64,000 nucleotides of DNA from JACCYJ01 sp038198775 (GTDB taxonomy: Bacteria; Actinomycetota; Actinomycetes; Propionibacteriales; Nocardioidaceae), in NCBI GenBank assembly GCA_038198775.1, contig JBBPZV010000013.1, positions 1 to 64,000 of the forward strand, written 5' to 3'. Shown piece by piece: positions 17,198 through 26,515 of this stretch; within the stretch, counting starts at the first letter, position 1, and every line of letters begins with the position of its first letter. The notes beneath the pieces were generated by a model. It searched no databases, was not told where the DNA came from, and saw only the letters and a program-made list of their open reading frames with translations. The position numbers were made by a program, and so were the translations under genes.

Positions 17198-18987
17198 CCG
17201 CCTGCCACCTCCGCCGGACGCCGTCCCGGCGTCTGGTCGTAGGCGTCGACGATGTCGCGGTAGGCCGCCGACCGCTCGACCAGCTCAGGGTGCGGTCCTC
17301 GGTCGACGATGCGGCCGTCGGCCAAGAACAGCACCTCGTCGGCGAGCCCGATCGTGGCCTTGCGGTAGGCGACCACCAGCACGGTGGCACCACCGGGTTG
17401 CCGGGTGTGGGCGTGCAGCGCGGCCAGGATGCGAGCCTCCACCGACGGGTCGACGGCGCTGGTCGCGTCGTCGAGCACCAGCAGCCGCGGGCGACGGACC
17501 AGCGCCCGGGCCAGGGCCAGCCGCTGGCGTTGCCCCCCGGACAATGTGGCGCCACGTTCGCCCAGGCGGGTGTCCAGGCCCGCTGGCAGGGCCGCCACGA
17601 AGTCGTCCGCCTGCGCCACGGTGAGCGCCTCGGCCACCGCCTCGTCGGTGACGTCTGCGCCCAGCGTGACGTTCTCGCGTACCGAGTCGTCGAAGATGAA
17701 CGTCTGCTGCGGCACCAGCGCGACCGCCGCGGCCAGTGAGTCGTGCCTCAGTCGGCGTACGTCGTGACCGTCTAGCTCGATCGCGCCGTCGTCGGGATCA
17801 ATCAGGCGGACCAGCAGGGACGCCAACGTGCTCTTGCCCGAGCCGGTGAGACCGACCACGGCGACCGTGCGCCCCGGGTCGAGGACGAACGACAAATCCT
17901 CCAGCACGGTTGGGGGAGCCGGGTAGCCGAACCGCAGCTCCCGGACCTCGAGCCGCACCGGCCCGGTGCCGGGGAGGGCCTCGTCGCCGTACGACATCGA
18001 CCCGGAGGCGTCGAGCACCGCGCGAACCCGTTGCCAGCCGACCACGCTGCGCGGCAGCTCGCCGAGGACCCAGCCGAAGGCGCGCACCGGAAACGCCACC
18101 ACCGTGAACAGGTACGCCACCTGCACGACGTCACCGGGAGCCGCCGCCCCGGAGGTCACCCGCTCGACTCCGAGTCCGACGACCAGCAGCACCCCGAGGT
18201 TCGGAAGTGCCTCCAGCACGGGATCGAACAGGCTCCGAATGCGACCGGCGGCGACGTTGGCGTCGCGCAGCTCGGCGCTCACCCGGGCGAACCGGTTCGT
18301 CTCCTCCGCCTCGCGTCCCAGGGTCTTGACCACCAGGGCACCGTCGAAGGACTCGTGGGCGATCGAGCTGACGTCAGCCCGCAGGGACTGGGCCAGGGTG
18401 ATCCGCGGGGACAAGAACCGCTGGTAGCCGACGTTGACCGCGAACAGCAGCGGAAACACCACCAGGCCGACGACGGTCAGCACCGGGTCCGCGGTGGCCA
18501 TCGCAACGACGCCGACGACGAGCATCGCCACCACGCCCACGGCCATCGGCAGCGGCATCATCGCGGCCCAGACCGCCTCGACGTCCGCGTTGGCGTTGGA
18601 CAGCAGCTGCCCGGTCGGGTGAGCCTGGTGCCAGCGCAGCGGCAGTGCCAGATAGCGCCGGGTGACGCGGCGGCGGTAGGCAGCCAGCAGCCGGAAGTAC
18701 ACCGTTCCACCAACCAGCCGGCGGCCGATGACCCCCAGCGCGCGCAGCAGCGCAATGCCTGCGAACAGCGCCACCACGGCAACCGTTACCCCGGTCCCGA
18801 GATGGCCGGTGGCGAACGCCGGTGCGATGACGTGATCGGTCGCCCACCCCAGCACCCAGGCGTCGGCGACGGTGAGTCCGCCGTAGAGGAGGCTCCCGGC
18901 GACGGCGACGGCGAACAGGACTCGTTGCTCACGCATGCCGATCGCCAGCACGGCCAGGCCGCGCCGGGTGGGTCCGCGTCCGCTCAC
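17194..18987 (-). CDS. ABC exporter half-transporter, degenerate-ATPase partner
   Basis: A 597-residue half-transporter with six membrane helices and an ATPase domain. Walker A is GLTGSGKSTLASLL and the signature is canonical, LSGGQRQRLALARAL. However the catalytic Glu after Walker B is Asp (LLVLDDATSAVD) and the H-loop His is Tyr (VLVVAYRKATIG). Such a pattern is that of the inactive-site half of heterodimeric exporters. The GTG at 18985-18987 is chosen, 10 bp after priA; upstream in-frame residues overlap priA. The coupled downstream gene supplies the complementary half. Confidence 0.9.
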   Translation of the reverse strand: MSGRGPTRRGLAVLAIGMREQRVLFAVAVAGSLLYGGLTVADAWVLGWATDHVIAPAFATGHLGTGVTVAVVALFAGIALLRALGVIGRRLVGGTVYFRLLAAYRRRVTRRYLALPLRWHQAHPTGQLLSNANADVEAVWAAMMPLPMAVGVVAMLVVGVVAMATADPVLTVVGLVVFPLLFAVNVGYQRFLSPRITLAQSLRADVSSIAHESFDGALVVKTLGREAEETNRFARVSAELRDANVAAGRIRSLFDPVLEALPNLGVLLVVGLGVERVTSGAAAPGDVVQVAYLFTVVAFPVRAFGWVLGELPRSVVGWQRVRAVLDASGSMSYGDEALPGTGPVRLEVRELRFGYPAPPTVLEDLSFVLDPGRTVAVVGLTGSGKSTLASLLVRLIDPDDGAIELDGHDVRRLRHDSLAAAVALVPQQTFIFDDSVRENVTLGADVTDEAVAEALTVAQADDFVAALPAGLDTRLGERGATLSGGQRQRLALARALVRRPRLLVLDDATSAVDPSVEARILAALHAHTRQPGGATVLVVAYRKATIGLADEVLFLADGRIVDRGPHPELVERSAAYRDIVDAYDQTPGRRPAEVAGG

Positions 18988-18997
18988 CGGAGCTCGC

Positions 18998-19708
18998 TCA
19001 CGCCACGGCACCGCTGAGCGCAGCCAGCGCCTCCGGCAGCGTGAACTCCTCGGCCCACAACGCGCTGCCGACCACCACACCCTCCAGGCCAGGCGGCCCC
19101 AGGTCGGACAGCGCCCGCAGGTCGGCCAGCGTCGCCACCCCCCCGGAGGCGACGACCGGCCGGGCGGTCACGGCGCAGACCGCGGCCAGCAGCTCGAGGT
19201 TCGGGCCGCCCAGCGAGCCGTCCCGGGCGACGTCGGTGACGACGTAGCGAGCAGCGCCCACGGCATCCAGCCAGGCCAGTGCCTCGAAGATGTTCCCCCC
19301 CTCGCTCTCGCTGCCACGAGCGGCGAGGGTACGCCCGCGTACGTCGAGCCCGACCGCGACCCGGTCGCCGTGCTCGGCCACGGCCCGCACGCACCAGTCG
19401 GGTCGCTGCAGGGCCAAGGTGCTGAGAACCACGCGCCGACAGCCGGTCGCCAGGGCGGCCTCGAGCGACCTCTGGTCGCCGATGCCGCCGGCGAGCTCGA
19501 CGTGGACATCCAGCCGGCCCACGATCTCGGCCAGCAGCGGGGCGTTGGTGCCGCGCCCGAAGGCGGCGTCGAGATCGACCAGGTGGACCCAACGGGCGCC
19601 GCCGGCCTGCCACGCCAGCGCCTGGGTCATCGGGTCGGCGGTACTCCCCGGCCCGCAAACCCGACCGGCGGACACGTCGGTCGCCGCCAACAGCTCGAGG
19701 TCGGGCAC
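18998..19708 (-). CDS. priA: PriA/HisA-type phosphoribosyl isomerase with altered active-site loops
   Basis: TIM-barrel isomerase of histidine (ProFAR) and, in actinobacteria lacking trpF, tryptophan (PRA) synthesis. It has 236 residues. The general-acid and base Asp residues are kept (Asp11 in LLAATDV; Asp in YVVTDVARDGSLGGPN), as are the phosphate loops AGGIGDQ and ASGGV and the motif HLVDLDAAFGRGTN. But the loop after strand 1 reads SAGRVCGPGSTADP, about 7 residues shorter than usual and without the substrate Arg of the VRLVQG motif. The RGW element used for PRA binding is RGSESEGG here. GTG at 19706-19708. It has no hisH, hisB or hisF neighbours here. Confidence 0.82.
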   Translation of the reverse strand: MPDLELLAATDVSAGRVCGPGSTADPMTQALAWQAGGARWVHLVDLDAAFGRGTNAPLLAEIVGRLDVHVELAGGIGDQRSLEAALATGCRRVVLSTLALQRPDWCVRAVAEHGDRVAVGLDVRGRTLAARGSESEGGNIFEALAWLDAVGAARYVVTDVARDGSLGGPNLELLAAVCAVTARPVVASGGVATLADLRALSDLGPPGLEGVVVGSALWAEEFTLPEALAALSGAVA

Positions 19709-19736
19709 ACCTGCAACCCTAGGCGCCGCCGCCTCC

Positions 19737-19895
19737 TCACCCGCCCCGGGCGATCGTGGCACCGAGGAAGAGCAGACCGAACGCCACCAGCACCAGCACC
19801 AGCACCGCCCACAGCGGCCGGCCCTGGCGGTGGAAGGCGAGGGCGCCGCCAAGGCAGAAGCCGGCCACCGCGATCAGCAACAGCGCCTGCGTCAT
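19737..19895 (-). CDS. Small hydrophobic protein upstream of priA
   Basis: A 52-residue open frame from an ATG at 19893-19895. The sequence forms two membrane helices (about residues 2-19 and 27-47) separated by a short basic turn, HRQGRP. It ends 28 bp before priA on the same strand and would be the first gene of the priA-ABC-trp stretch. I do not recognise a family. The very hydrophobic, organised composition argues that it is real, but the ribosome site (GGGG) is only fair. The 175 bp upstream, shared with ybaK, should hold divergent promoters. Confidence 0.5.
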   Translation of the reverse strand: MTQALLLIAVAGFCLGGALAFHRQGRPLWAVLVLVLVAFGLLFLGATIARGG

Positions 19896-20070
19896 GCCCC
19901 GGTCACGACGGGAGTCTAGAGAGGCCCCAGCCGGCACCGCCGCGTCGCTACGTTGGTGCGGTGCGCGTCCGAGCCGCGAGACGCTGTCTCGACACCGTGT
20001 GGGTGCCCGAGACGCAGCTGTCGTGGAATGCGTCCCCGGACCGCCGCCGGACCGCCCGGTCGCCGAACTG

Positions 20071-20553
20071 ATGAGCCGGACCCCCGCCACGGCGTTCCTG
20101 GACCGGCAGGGAATCCCCTACTCGCTACGTCCCTACCCGCACGTGGCCGGTTCCCGTGACTTCGGGCGTGAGGCCGCACGCGCGCTCGGCGTGGCGCCCG
20201 AGCGGGTGCTCAAGACGCTTGTGACCGAGGTCGACGAGACGCTGGTCGTCGCGGTGCTGCCGGTGACCGCTGACGTGGACCTCAAGGGGCTCGCGAGCGC
20301 GGTGGGCGGCAAACGGGCGAGGCTGGCCGCGGCCGAGCGAGCCGAGCGGGTGACCGGTTACGTGGTCGGTGGCATCTCGCCGTTCGGTCAGCGTCGCCGG
20401 CTGGACACGGTCCTCGATGCCAGCGCACTCGAACACGACAGCGTGCTGGTGTCGGCGGGCCGGCGTGGCCTCGATGTCGAGCTGACACCCGGCGCGCTGG
20501 TGGCGGCGACCTCTGCCTTCGTGGCGGGGATCGGGCGAGGTTCGGCCCCTTAG
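20071..20553 (+). CDS. ybaK: YbaK/EbsC-type aminoacyl-tRNA deacylase
   Basis: Cytoplasmic editing enzyme; family members remove Cys from Cys-tRNA(Pro). It has 160 residues. It shows PATAFLDRQGIPYSLRPYPH at the start, VLKTLVTEVDETLVVAVLPV with the conserved Lys, and GYVVGGISPFGQRRRLDTVLD, the most typical segment of the family. The ATG at 20071 gives the normal family length, though the ribosome site is weak. Its stop overlaps the stop of the convergent DUF3352 gene, so no separate terminator fits between them. Confidence 0.92.
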   Translation: MSRTPATAFLDRQGIPYSLRPYPHVAGSRDFGREAARALGVAPERVLKTLVTEVDETLVVAVLPVTADVDLKGLASAVGGKRARLAAAERAERVTGYVVGGISPFGQRRRLDTVLDASALEHDSVLVSAGRRGLDVELTPGALVAATSAFVAGIGRGSAP

Positions 20554-22178
20554 TTGAACGTCAGCCGCAGCGTGGCCGAGGTGTAACCGTCGGACTGCCG
20601 TACGGAGGCGCCAAAGGCCTTCATCGGCGCCAGGACTCCGAGCGGCCCGCTCTGCGAGCCGCTGTCGGATGACCCGGTCGCGGCAAACGCCGACACCACG
20701 TCGTAGGCCTTGTCCAGGTCCACGTAGACGACATTGCTCGCGGTGGCGGCGTCGGGCACGGCCTGCGAGAACGTCGAGGAGTCGCCGAGGTCGCCGTTCG
20801 CCGCGAGCGTGTCGGCGTAGGCCTGGTTGGTGGCGAGGACCAGCCCGTCGGCGGTCTGCTTGACGGTCAGCGGGAAGGGGACGCCGGCCGCGGCCGCCTT
20901 GGCTCGCACCCGGTCGAGGACGCCTTGCAGCGCGTTGGGATCGGAGGTGAAGCGGATGCCCGCCCCGATGCTGGACAGGTCGCGAGCCACGACCGCCGAG
21001 GGCGTCAGACCCGCGCTGTCCACCGCGAACGTGACGTTGTCGCCCAGGATCGTGCGCAGGTCGTCGGGCAGCACCAGTCCCGTGGCCTGCTCGATCGCCG
21101 TCACCTGTTGGGCGAGGGCACCCGGTTGCGCCTGGTCCAGCAGGGATTGCAGCTGGCCCCAGCCCTGGTCGACGTACTGCGATCCGTTGGAGACCGAGAC
21201 CGCGGCGAGTGTCGAGCCGGGCAGGTCCACCACACGATTGTGGGTCTCGCCGCCGAGGGCCAGGTCGCTGTCGGACTGCAGGACCAGCTCGAGGTAGTCC
21301 GAACCGGCGCGGAAGGCGCCCGTGATCGAGTGCGTGGCCTTGAGCGCGCCCATCGCCTGCTGCGCCTGCAGCCCGCCGCTCAGCTGCGGCAGCTGGCTCA
21401 GCGCGTCGACGTCGACCCAGAACGAGGCGACGCCCTGGTCACCGAGGCGGCTCATGTCCTGCCGGAAACCGCTCTGCGCAGACAGCGGCGACGACTCCGC
21501 CTGGTGCGCGAACTGCTTGGCGAGATCAGCGGTCTTGGCAACCAGCAGGTAGCCGCCGACGAACTCCACGCCGGAGTCCGCCGTACTCGCCGCAGCAGCC
21601 GACGAGCCAGTCCCGCCGGCCAGCCCGCTGCAGGAGCGCAACGCCGCAACCGCCTGCCGCGCTGCCGATTCGTCGCGGACCTGGATCGCGACCACCGGCT
21701 GCGGAACGCCGGCGACCGGCACGACCGCCACCGCGGCCCGGTTGCCGACCCAGGGCGCGAAGTCCCGCTGGTAGCTCAGCTGCTGACAGGCAGGGCTGCC
21801 GGCGAGGAAGCTCTCCACGATCCGAGCGCGCAGGTCCTCCCGGTCGCTGCTGATCCCGGTCTGCGCGGTGAAGTTGGGCAGTCGGCGCAGCAGTCGCAGC
21901 ACCGCCACCTTCTGGCTGGCGGACGGGTCGAGGTCGATGCGCGTATAGGCCACCGCCGTGCCGGGCAGCGCATCCGCGGGCTGTGGGCCGCCGCCACCGA
22001 GGAACTGGTAGGCGGCGAAGGCTCCGCCACCGACGAGCAGCACGAGCACCGCTGCTACCACGGCGAGCACGCCGCCTCGCCGTCGTCCTCCTACGGCGTG
22101 ACTCGGCACGCCGGCGCTGCCGACCCACTCCGGCTGGCCGCCGGCGTCACCGGTTGCCGGAGGTTGCTGGCTGGACAT
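20550..22178 (-). CDS. DUF3352-type anchored extracytoplasmic protein
   Basis: A 542-residue protein: a short cytoplasmic Pro/Gly segment, one membrane helix (RRGGVLAVVAAVLVLLVGGG, about residues 33-52), then a large exported domain. The passage ALPGTAVAYTRIDLDPSASQ after the helix is typical of DUF3352 proteins of actinobacteria. Many such proteins are cell-surface proteins of unknown role. The ATG at 22176-22178 is preceded by GAGGGG. It follows the DUF2567-like gene by 47 bp and is the last gene of the dnaE1 stretch. No catalytic motif is seen. Confidence 0.75.
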   Translation of the reverse strand: MSSQQPPATGDAGGQPEWVGSAGVPSHAVGGRRRGGVLAVVAAVLVLLVGGGAFAAYQFLGGGGPQPADALPGTAVAYTRIDLDPSASQKVAVLRLLRRLPNFTAQTGISSDREDLRARIVESFLAGSPACQQLSYQRDFAPWVGNRAAVAVVPVAGVPQPVVAIQVRDESAARQAVAALRSCSGLAGGTGSSAAAASTADSGVEFVGGYLLVAKTADLAKQFAHQAESSPLSAQSGFRQDMSRLGDQGVASFWVDVDALSQLPQLSGGLQAQQAMGALKATHSITGAFRAGSDYLELVLQSDSDLALGGETHNRVVDLPGSTLAAVSVSNGSQYVDQGWGQLQSLLDQAQPGALAQQVTAIEQATGLVLPDDLRTILGDNVTFAVDSAGLTPSAVVARDLSSIGAGIRFTSDPNALQGVLDRVRAKAAAAGVPFPLTVKQTADGLVLATNQAYADTLAANGDLGDSSTFSQAVPDAATASNVVYVDLDKAYDVVSAFAATGSSDSGSQSGPLGVLAPMKAFGASVRQSDGYTSATLRLTFN

Positions 22179-22225
22179 TGTGATCCCCTCGTGGCCCGAG
22201 GCCGCAGTGCTGAAGCGCATTCAGC

Positions 22226-22831
22226 CTACCCGGCGACGGGCTCCTCGGGGGGCGAAGCCGGCCGATGTGCGGCGGCGCTGGCCAGGCTCCCGACCAGGGC
22301 GGCGATCGGCCACAGCAGCAGCAGGCCCTTGGCATGGACGTCGAGCTCCTCGGGAACCAGATCGCCCAGCTGGGCGCCCTTCAGCGCCTGCGCCGGTGGA
22401 GGCGGTCCGAGCGTGACCCCGAGCCGCCAGGCGATGACCGCGGCCAGCCCGGCGGCGAGTGCGACCACAACCGGCTGCACCCATCCCAACCGTCCTTGAC
22501 GCCATCCGAGCAGGCTGCCGGCGAGCAGGCCTCCGGCGCCCGCCAGAGCGCTGTAGTCGGCGTCGACACCGAACCGCTGCCCCGCCTGCAGCTCCCCCAT
22601 CACGGCGCCGTGGGAGGTCACAACGTAGCCGGCCGGTTCGGCCCAGCGCGCCCACACCCATCCAGCGAGGAGCCCGAGAGCCGCGAACACCGCCAGCGCG
22701 ATCAGGCTGGCGCGTGCCACCTGGGCCGCCGTGACCCGGGGCTCGGGGACCGGGCGCACCGCCTGTTGGGCGTACGACCAGGGCAGTGGCTCAGCCGCCG
22801 CGGCCCGCCCGGGAGGCTCGACGATGTGCAC
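22226..22831 (-). CDS. DUF2567-like membrane protein
   Basis: A 201-residue protein with four hydrophobic segments. The first helix runs into GWVWARWAEPAGYVVTSHGA, then FGVDADYSALAGAGGLLAG, and IAWRLGVTLGPPPP before the last helix. This arrangement matches actinobacterial DUF2567 proteins, whose function is unknown. The GTG at 22829-22831 is 39 bp after the dnaE1 stop. It is on the same strand as dnaE1 and the DUF3352 gene and probably co-transcribed with them. Confidence 0.62.
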   Translation of the reverse strand: MHIVEPPGRAAAAEPLPWSYAQQAVRPVPEPRVTAAQVARASLIALAVFAALGLLAGWVWARWAEPAGYVVTSHGAVMGELQAGQRFGVDADYSALAGAGGLLAGSLLGWRQGRLGWVQPVVVALAAGLAAVIAWRLGVTLGPPPPAQALKGAQLGDLVPEELDVHAKGLLLLWPIAALVGSLASAAAHRPASPPEEPVAG

Positions 22832-22870
22832 GAGGACCGATCGTACGGGGGACGCTTCGACGACGGCCCG

Positions 22871-25800
22871 TCAACGGCTCAGGCAGGTCGGGCCGAGCAG
22901 GGCCTTGAGGTCTGCCATCAGCCCGGGACCTGTGCTTACGCGCAGTCGCTCGTCCAGCCGCAGCACCCGGGTGTTCGCCGGGGTCGTCAACCGGAGCCTG
23001 ACCTCGGTGACGCCGGGATGGGTGGCGAGGACGTCCTTGAGCGCCTCGACCGTGTCCGCGGTGCACCGGTTGGCGGACAGGGAGATCACCACCGGGGTCA
23101 GCGAGGCGGCCCCGACGTCGAGCGCACACACATCGGTACCGATGACCTTGGGAACGTCCTCGCTGCGCCGGAGCCGGCCCTTGACGACAACGATCGCGTC
23201 CTCGGCCAGCAGCGGGCCGAGGGTCGAGTAGGCCGGTGGCAGCAGCACGACGCTGACGGTTCCCTCCAGGTCCTCGAGCGCGATCTCGGCGTAGGCGGCA
23301 CCTCTGCGCGTGGTCTTGCGGACCACCGCGGTGATCAGCCCGGCGATCGTCACCATCGAGTTGTCCGGACGGGACTCGTCGCCGAGCAGGGCACCGATCG
23401 AGCAGTCGCCGCTGGCCGCGACCACGTGCTCCAGCCCCCGCAGCGGATGGCTGGAGACGTACAGCCCGAGCATCTCCCGCTCGAAGCCGAGCAGCGTCGA
23501 CCGGTCCCACTCCTCGACCTCGGGCACTCGGATCGAGACCGCACCGAAGTCCTCGTCGAGCTCCCCGAACAGCGAGTCCTGGCCCATCGCCTCGTTGCGC
23601 TTGAGATCCGCGTACTGCTCGACCACGTCCTCGTGCACCGCGGCCAAGGCCCGCCGGCGGTGACCGAGTGAGTCGAAGGCACCCGCCTTGACCAGCGAGT
23701 CGACGACGCGCTTGTTGCACACGACCGGCGGCACCTTCGCCATGAAGTCGGCGAAGTCGGCGAACTTGCCCTGGTCGCTGCGGGCCGCCACGATCCCGGA
23801 CACGACGTTGGCCCCTACGTTGCGCACCGCGTTGAGACCGAAGCGGATCGCCTCCCCCACCGGGGTGAACGTCGCCTCGGACTCGTTGACGTCGGGCGGC
23901 AGCACCGCAATGCCCATCCGGCGGCACTCGCCGAGGTAGACGGCCATCTTGTCCTTGTCGTCGCGGACCGAGGTCAGCAGCGCGGCCATGTACTCGGCGG
24001 GATAGTTGGCCTTGAGGTAGGCGGTCCAGTACGAGACGAGGCCGTAGCCGGCCGTGTGGGACTTGTTGAAGGCGTAGGACGAGAACGGGACGAGGACGTC
24101 CCAGAGCGTCTTGGTGGCCGCTTCGGAGTATCCGTTGGCCGCCATCCCCTGGCAGAACGGCACGAACTCCCGCTGCAGCACGGCCGCGTCCTTCTTGCCC
24201 ATGGCCTTGCGCAGCAGGTCCGCCTTGCCGAGGGAGTAGCCCGCCAGCTTCTGCGGGATCTCCATCACCTGCTCCTGGTAGATGATCAGGCCGTAGGTCG
24301 GTTCCAGGATCTCGCGCAGTGGCTCCGCGAGCTCGGGATGTATCGCGGTGATCGGCTGCTTGCCGTTCTTGCGCAGGGCGTAGTTGACGTGGGAGTTCGC
24401 TCCCATCGGACCGGGGCGGTAGAGCGCCAGCACGGCGGCGATGTCCTCGAAACAGTCTGGGCACATCTGGCGCAGCAGCGAGCGCATCGGGCCGCCGTCG
24501 AGCTGGAACACCCCGAGCGTGTCGCCGCGCGAGAGCAGGGCGTACGTCGCGTCGTCGGTCAACGCGAGCTCGTCGAGGTCGACGGCGACCTCCCGGTTGG
24601 CGCTGATGTTGGCCAGCGCGTCGTCGATGACGGTGAGGTTGCGCAGCCCGAGGAAGTCCATCTTGAGCAGGCCGAGAGACGTGCACGCGGGGTTGTCGAA
24701 CTGGGTGATGATCGCGCCGTCCTGCTCGCGCCGCATGATCGGGATGACGTCGAGAAGGGGCTCGCTCGACATGATGACGCCGGCGGCGTGCACACCCCAC
24801 TGACGCTTGAGGTTCTCCAGCTGCCTGGCGGTGTCGACGACGCGCCGCACCTCTTGGTCCGACTCGTACAGCGTGCGGAACTCTGCCGCCTCGGCGTGGC
24901 GGGGGTGGCCGGCGTCGAAGATGCCGCCGAGCGAGATGTCCTTGCCCATCACCGGCGGCGGCATGGACTTGGTGATCCGCTCCCCCATCGCGAAGGGGAA
25001 GCCGAGCACCCGCGAGGAGTCCTTGATGGCCTGCTTGGCCTTGATCGTGCCGTAGGTGACGATCTGCGCGACCCGGTCGTCGCCGTACTTAGCCGTGCAG
25101 TAGCGGATGACCTCGCCGCGGCGGCGCTCGTCGAAGTCGATGTCGATGTCGGGCATCTCGGCGCGTTCGGGGTTGAGGAACCGCTCGAAAAGGAGCCCGT
25201 GCTCGAGCGGGTCGAGGTCGGTGATGCCGAGCGCGTACGCCACGATCGCACCGGTCGCGGAGCCGCGTCCCGGGCCGACCCGGATGCCTTGGGACCGGGC
25301 CCAGCTGATGAAGTCGGCGACGACCAGGAAGTAGCCGGGAAAGCCCATGGCCAGCACCACGCCGACCTCGTAGTCGGCCCGCTCCCGGGCCGGCGCGGGC
25401 ACGCCGGCGGGATAGCGGGCAGCCAGCCCGCGGTCGACCTCACGGACGAACCAGGTCTCCTCCGACTCCCCCTCGGGGGTCGGGAAGCGGGGCATCAGGT
25501 TGCGGCCCTCGGCGAACTCGGCGTTGCACCGCTCGGCGATGAGCAGCGTGTTGTCGCAGGCCTCCGGCAGGTCGCGCCAGACCTCCCGCATCTGCTGCGG
25601 GGACTTGAGGTAGAAGTCGTCGGCCTCGAACCTGAAGCGCTTGGGGTCGGCCAGCGCCGACGCCGACTGCACGCACAGCAGCGCCGCGTGGCCGTCGGCG
25701 TCCTCCGGCCTGGTGTAGTGCAGGTCGTTGGTAGCCACCAGCGGCAGCCCGACGTCGCGGGCGAGCCGGAGCAGGTCGGCCCGGACCTGGCGCTCTATCC

Positions 25801-26386
25801 CGATGCCGTGGTCCATCAGCTCGCAGTAGTAGTTGCCGGCACCGAAGATGTCGCGGAACTCCGCCGCGGAGCGCACCGCCTCGTCATAGCGGCCGAGGCG
25901 GAGCAGCGTCTGCACCTCGCCGCCGGGACAGCCGGTGGTGGCCAGGACGCCGCCGGCGTACTGCGCCAGCAGCTCCCGGTCCATCCGCGGCTTGTAGAAG
26001 AAGCCTTCGAGGGAGGCCCGGCTGGCCAGCCGGAACAGGTTGTGCATCCCGCCCGTGGTCTCGGCGAGCATCGTCAGGTGGGTGTACGCGCCGCCGCCCG
26101 AGACGTCGTCTTGGCCACCGCCCCCCCACTGCACCCGGCGCCGCTCGAACCGGCTGGTGCCCGGGGTGAGGTAGGCCTCGATGCCGATGATCGGCTTGAC
26201 CCCGGTCCCCTCGGCGGCGCGGTAGAACTCGTAGGCGCCGAACAGGTAACCGTGGTCGGTGACCGCCAGCGCGGGCATCCCCATCCGAGCCGACTCGGCG
26301 AACAGGTCGGGGATGCGGGCCGCGCCGTCGAGCATGGAGTACTCGGTGTGGACGTGCAGGTGCACGAACGAGGCGCGACTCGACAT
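22871..26386 (-). CDS. dnaE1: DNA polymerase III alpha subunit (replicative)
   Basis: Main replicative polymerase, 1171 residues, the usual DnaE1 length. It shows the PHP domain (FVHLHVHTEYSMLDGAARI, with both HxH histidines), the DNA polymerase palm motif PDIDIDFDERRRGEVIRY, GVFQLDGGPMRSLLRQM, the fingers segment KSHTAGYGLVSYWTAYLKAN, the helix-hairpin-helix near residue 850 and the OB-fold (MVTIAGLITAVVRKTTRRG). The ATG at 26384-26386 has GGAGGACC upstream. This is the high-fidelity partner of the second, DnaE2-type polymerase at 60-63.8 kb. The upstream gap carries three hairpins. Confidence 0.98.
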   Translation of the reverse strand: MSSRASFVHLHVHTEYSMLDGAARIPDLFAESARMGMPALAVTDHGYLFGAYEFYRAAEGTGVKPIIGIEAYLTPGTSRFERRRVQWGGGGQDDVSGGGAYTHLTMLAETTGGMHNLFRLASRASLEGFFYKPRMDRELLAQYAGGVLATTGCPGGEVQTLLRLGRYDEAVRSAAEFRDIFGAGNYYCELMDHGIGIERQVRADLLRLARDVGLPLVATNDLHYTRPEDADGHAALLCVQSASALADPKRFRFEADDFYLKSPQQMREVWRDLPEACDNTLLIAERCNAEFAEGRNLMPRFPTPEGESEETWFVREVDRGLAARYPAGVPAPARERADYEVGVVLAMGFPGYFLVVADFISWARSQGIRVGPGRGSATGAIVAYALGITDLDPLEHGLLFERFLNPERAEMPDIDIDFDERRRGEVIRYCTAKYGDDRVAQIVTYGTIKAKQAIKDSSRVLGFPFAMGERITKSMPPPVMGKDISLGGIFDAGHPRHAEAAEFRTLYESDQEVRRVVDTARQLENLKRQWGVHAAGVIMSSEPLLDVIPIMRREQDGAIITQFDNPACTSLGLLKMDFLGLRNLTVIDDALANISANREVAVDLDELALTDDATYALLSRGDTLGVFQLDGGPMRSLLRQMCPDCFEDIAAVLALYRPGPMGANSHVNYALRKNGKQPITAIHPELAEPLREILEPTYGLIIYQEQVMEIPQKLAGYSLGKADLLRKAMGKKDAAVLQREFVPFCQGMAANGYSEAATKTLWDVLVPFSSYAFNKSHTAGYGLVSYWTAYLKANYPAEYMAALLTSVRDDKDKMAVYLGECRRMGIAVLPPDVNESEATFTPVGEAIRFGLNAVRNVGANVVSGIVAARSDQGKFADFADFMAKVPPVVCNKRVVDSLVKAGAFDSLGHRRRALAAVHEDVVEQYADLKRNEAMGQDSLFGELDEDFGAVSIRVPEVEEWDRSTLLGFEREMLGLYVSSHPLRGLEHVVAASGDCSIGALLGDESRPDNSMVTIAGLITAVVRKTTRRGAAYAEIALEDLEGTVSVVLLPPAYSTLGPLLAEDAIVVVKGRLRRSEDVPKVIGTDVCALDVGAASLTPVVISLSANRCTADTVEALKDVLATHPGVTEVRLRLTTPANTRVLRLDERLRVSTGPGLMADLKALLGPTCLSR

Positions 26387-26515
26387 CGGGGCGGGTCCTC
26401 CTGCGGGACGGAGCGGGCCGGAGGGGAAGTGCGCGTCAGCCTACGCCGGGCCACGATCGCGCCGCGGCGCGACACTCGCCGGGTCTTCGCGGCGCAAGAC
26501 CCAGCTCGCCGCCTC

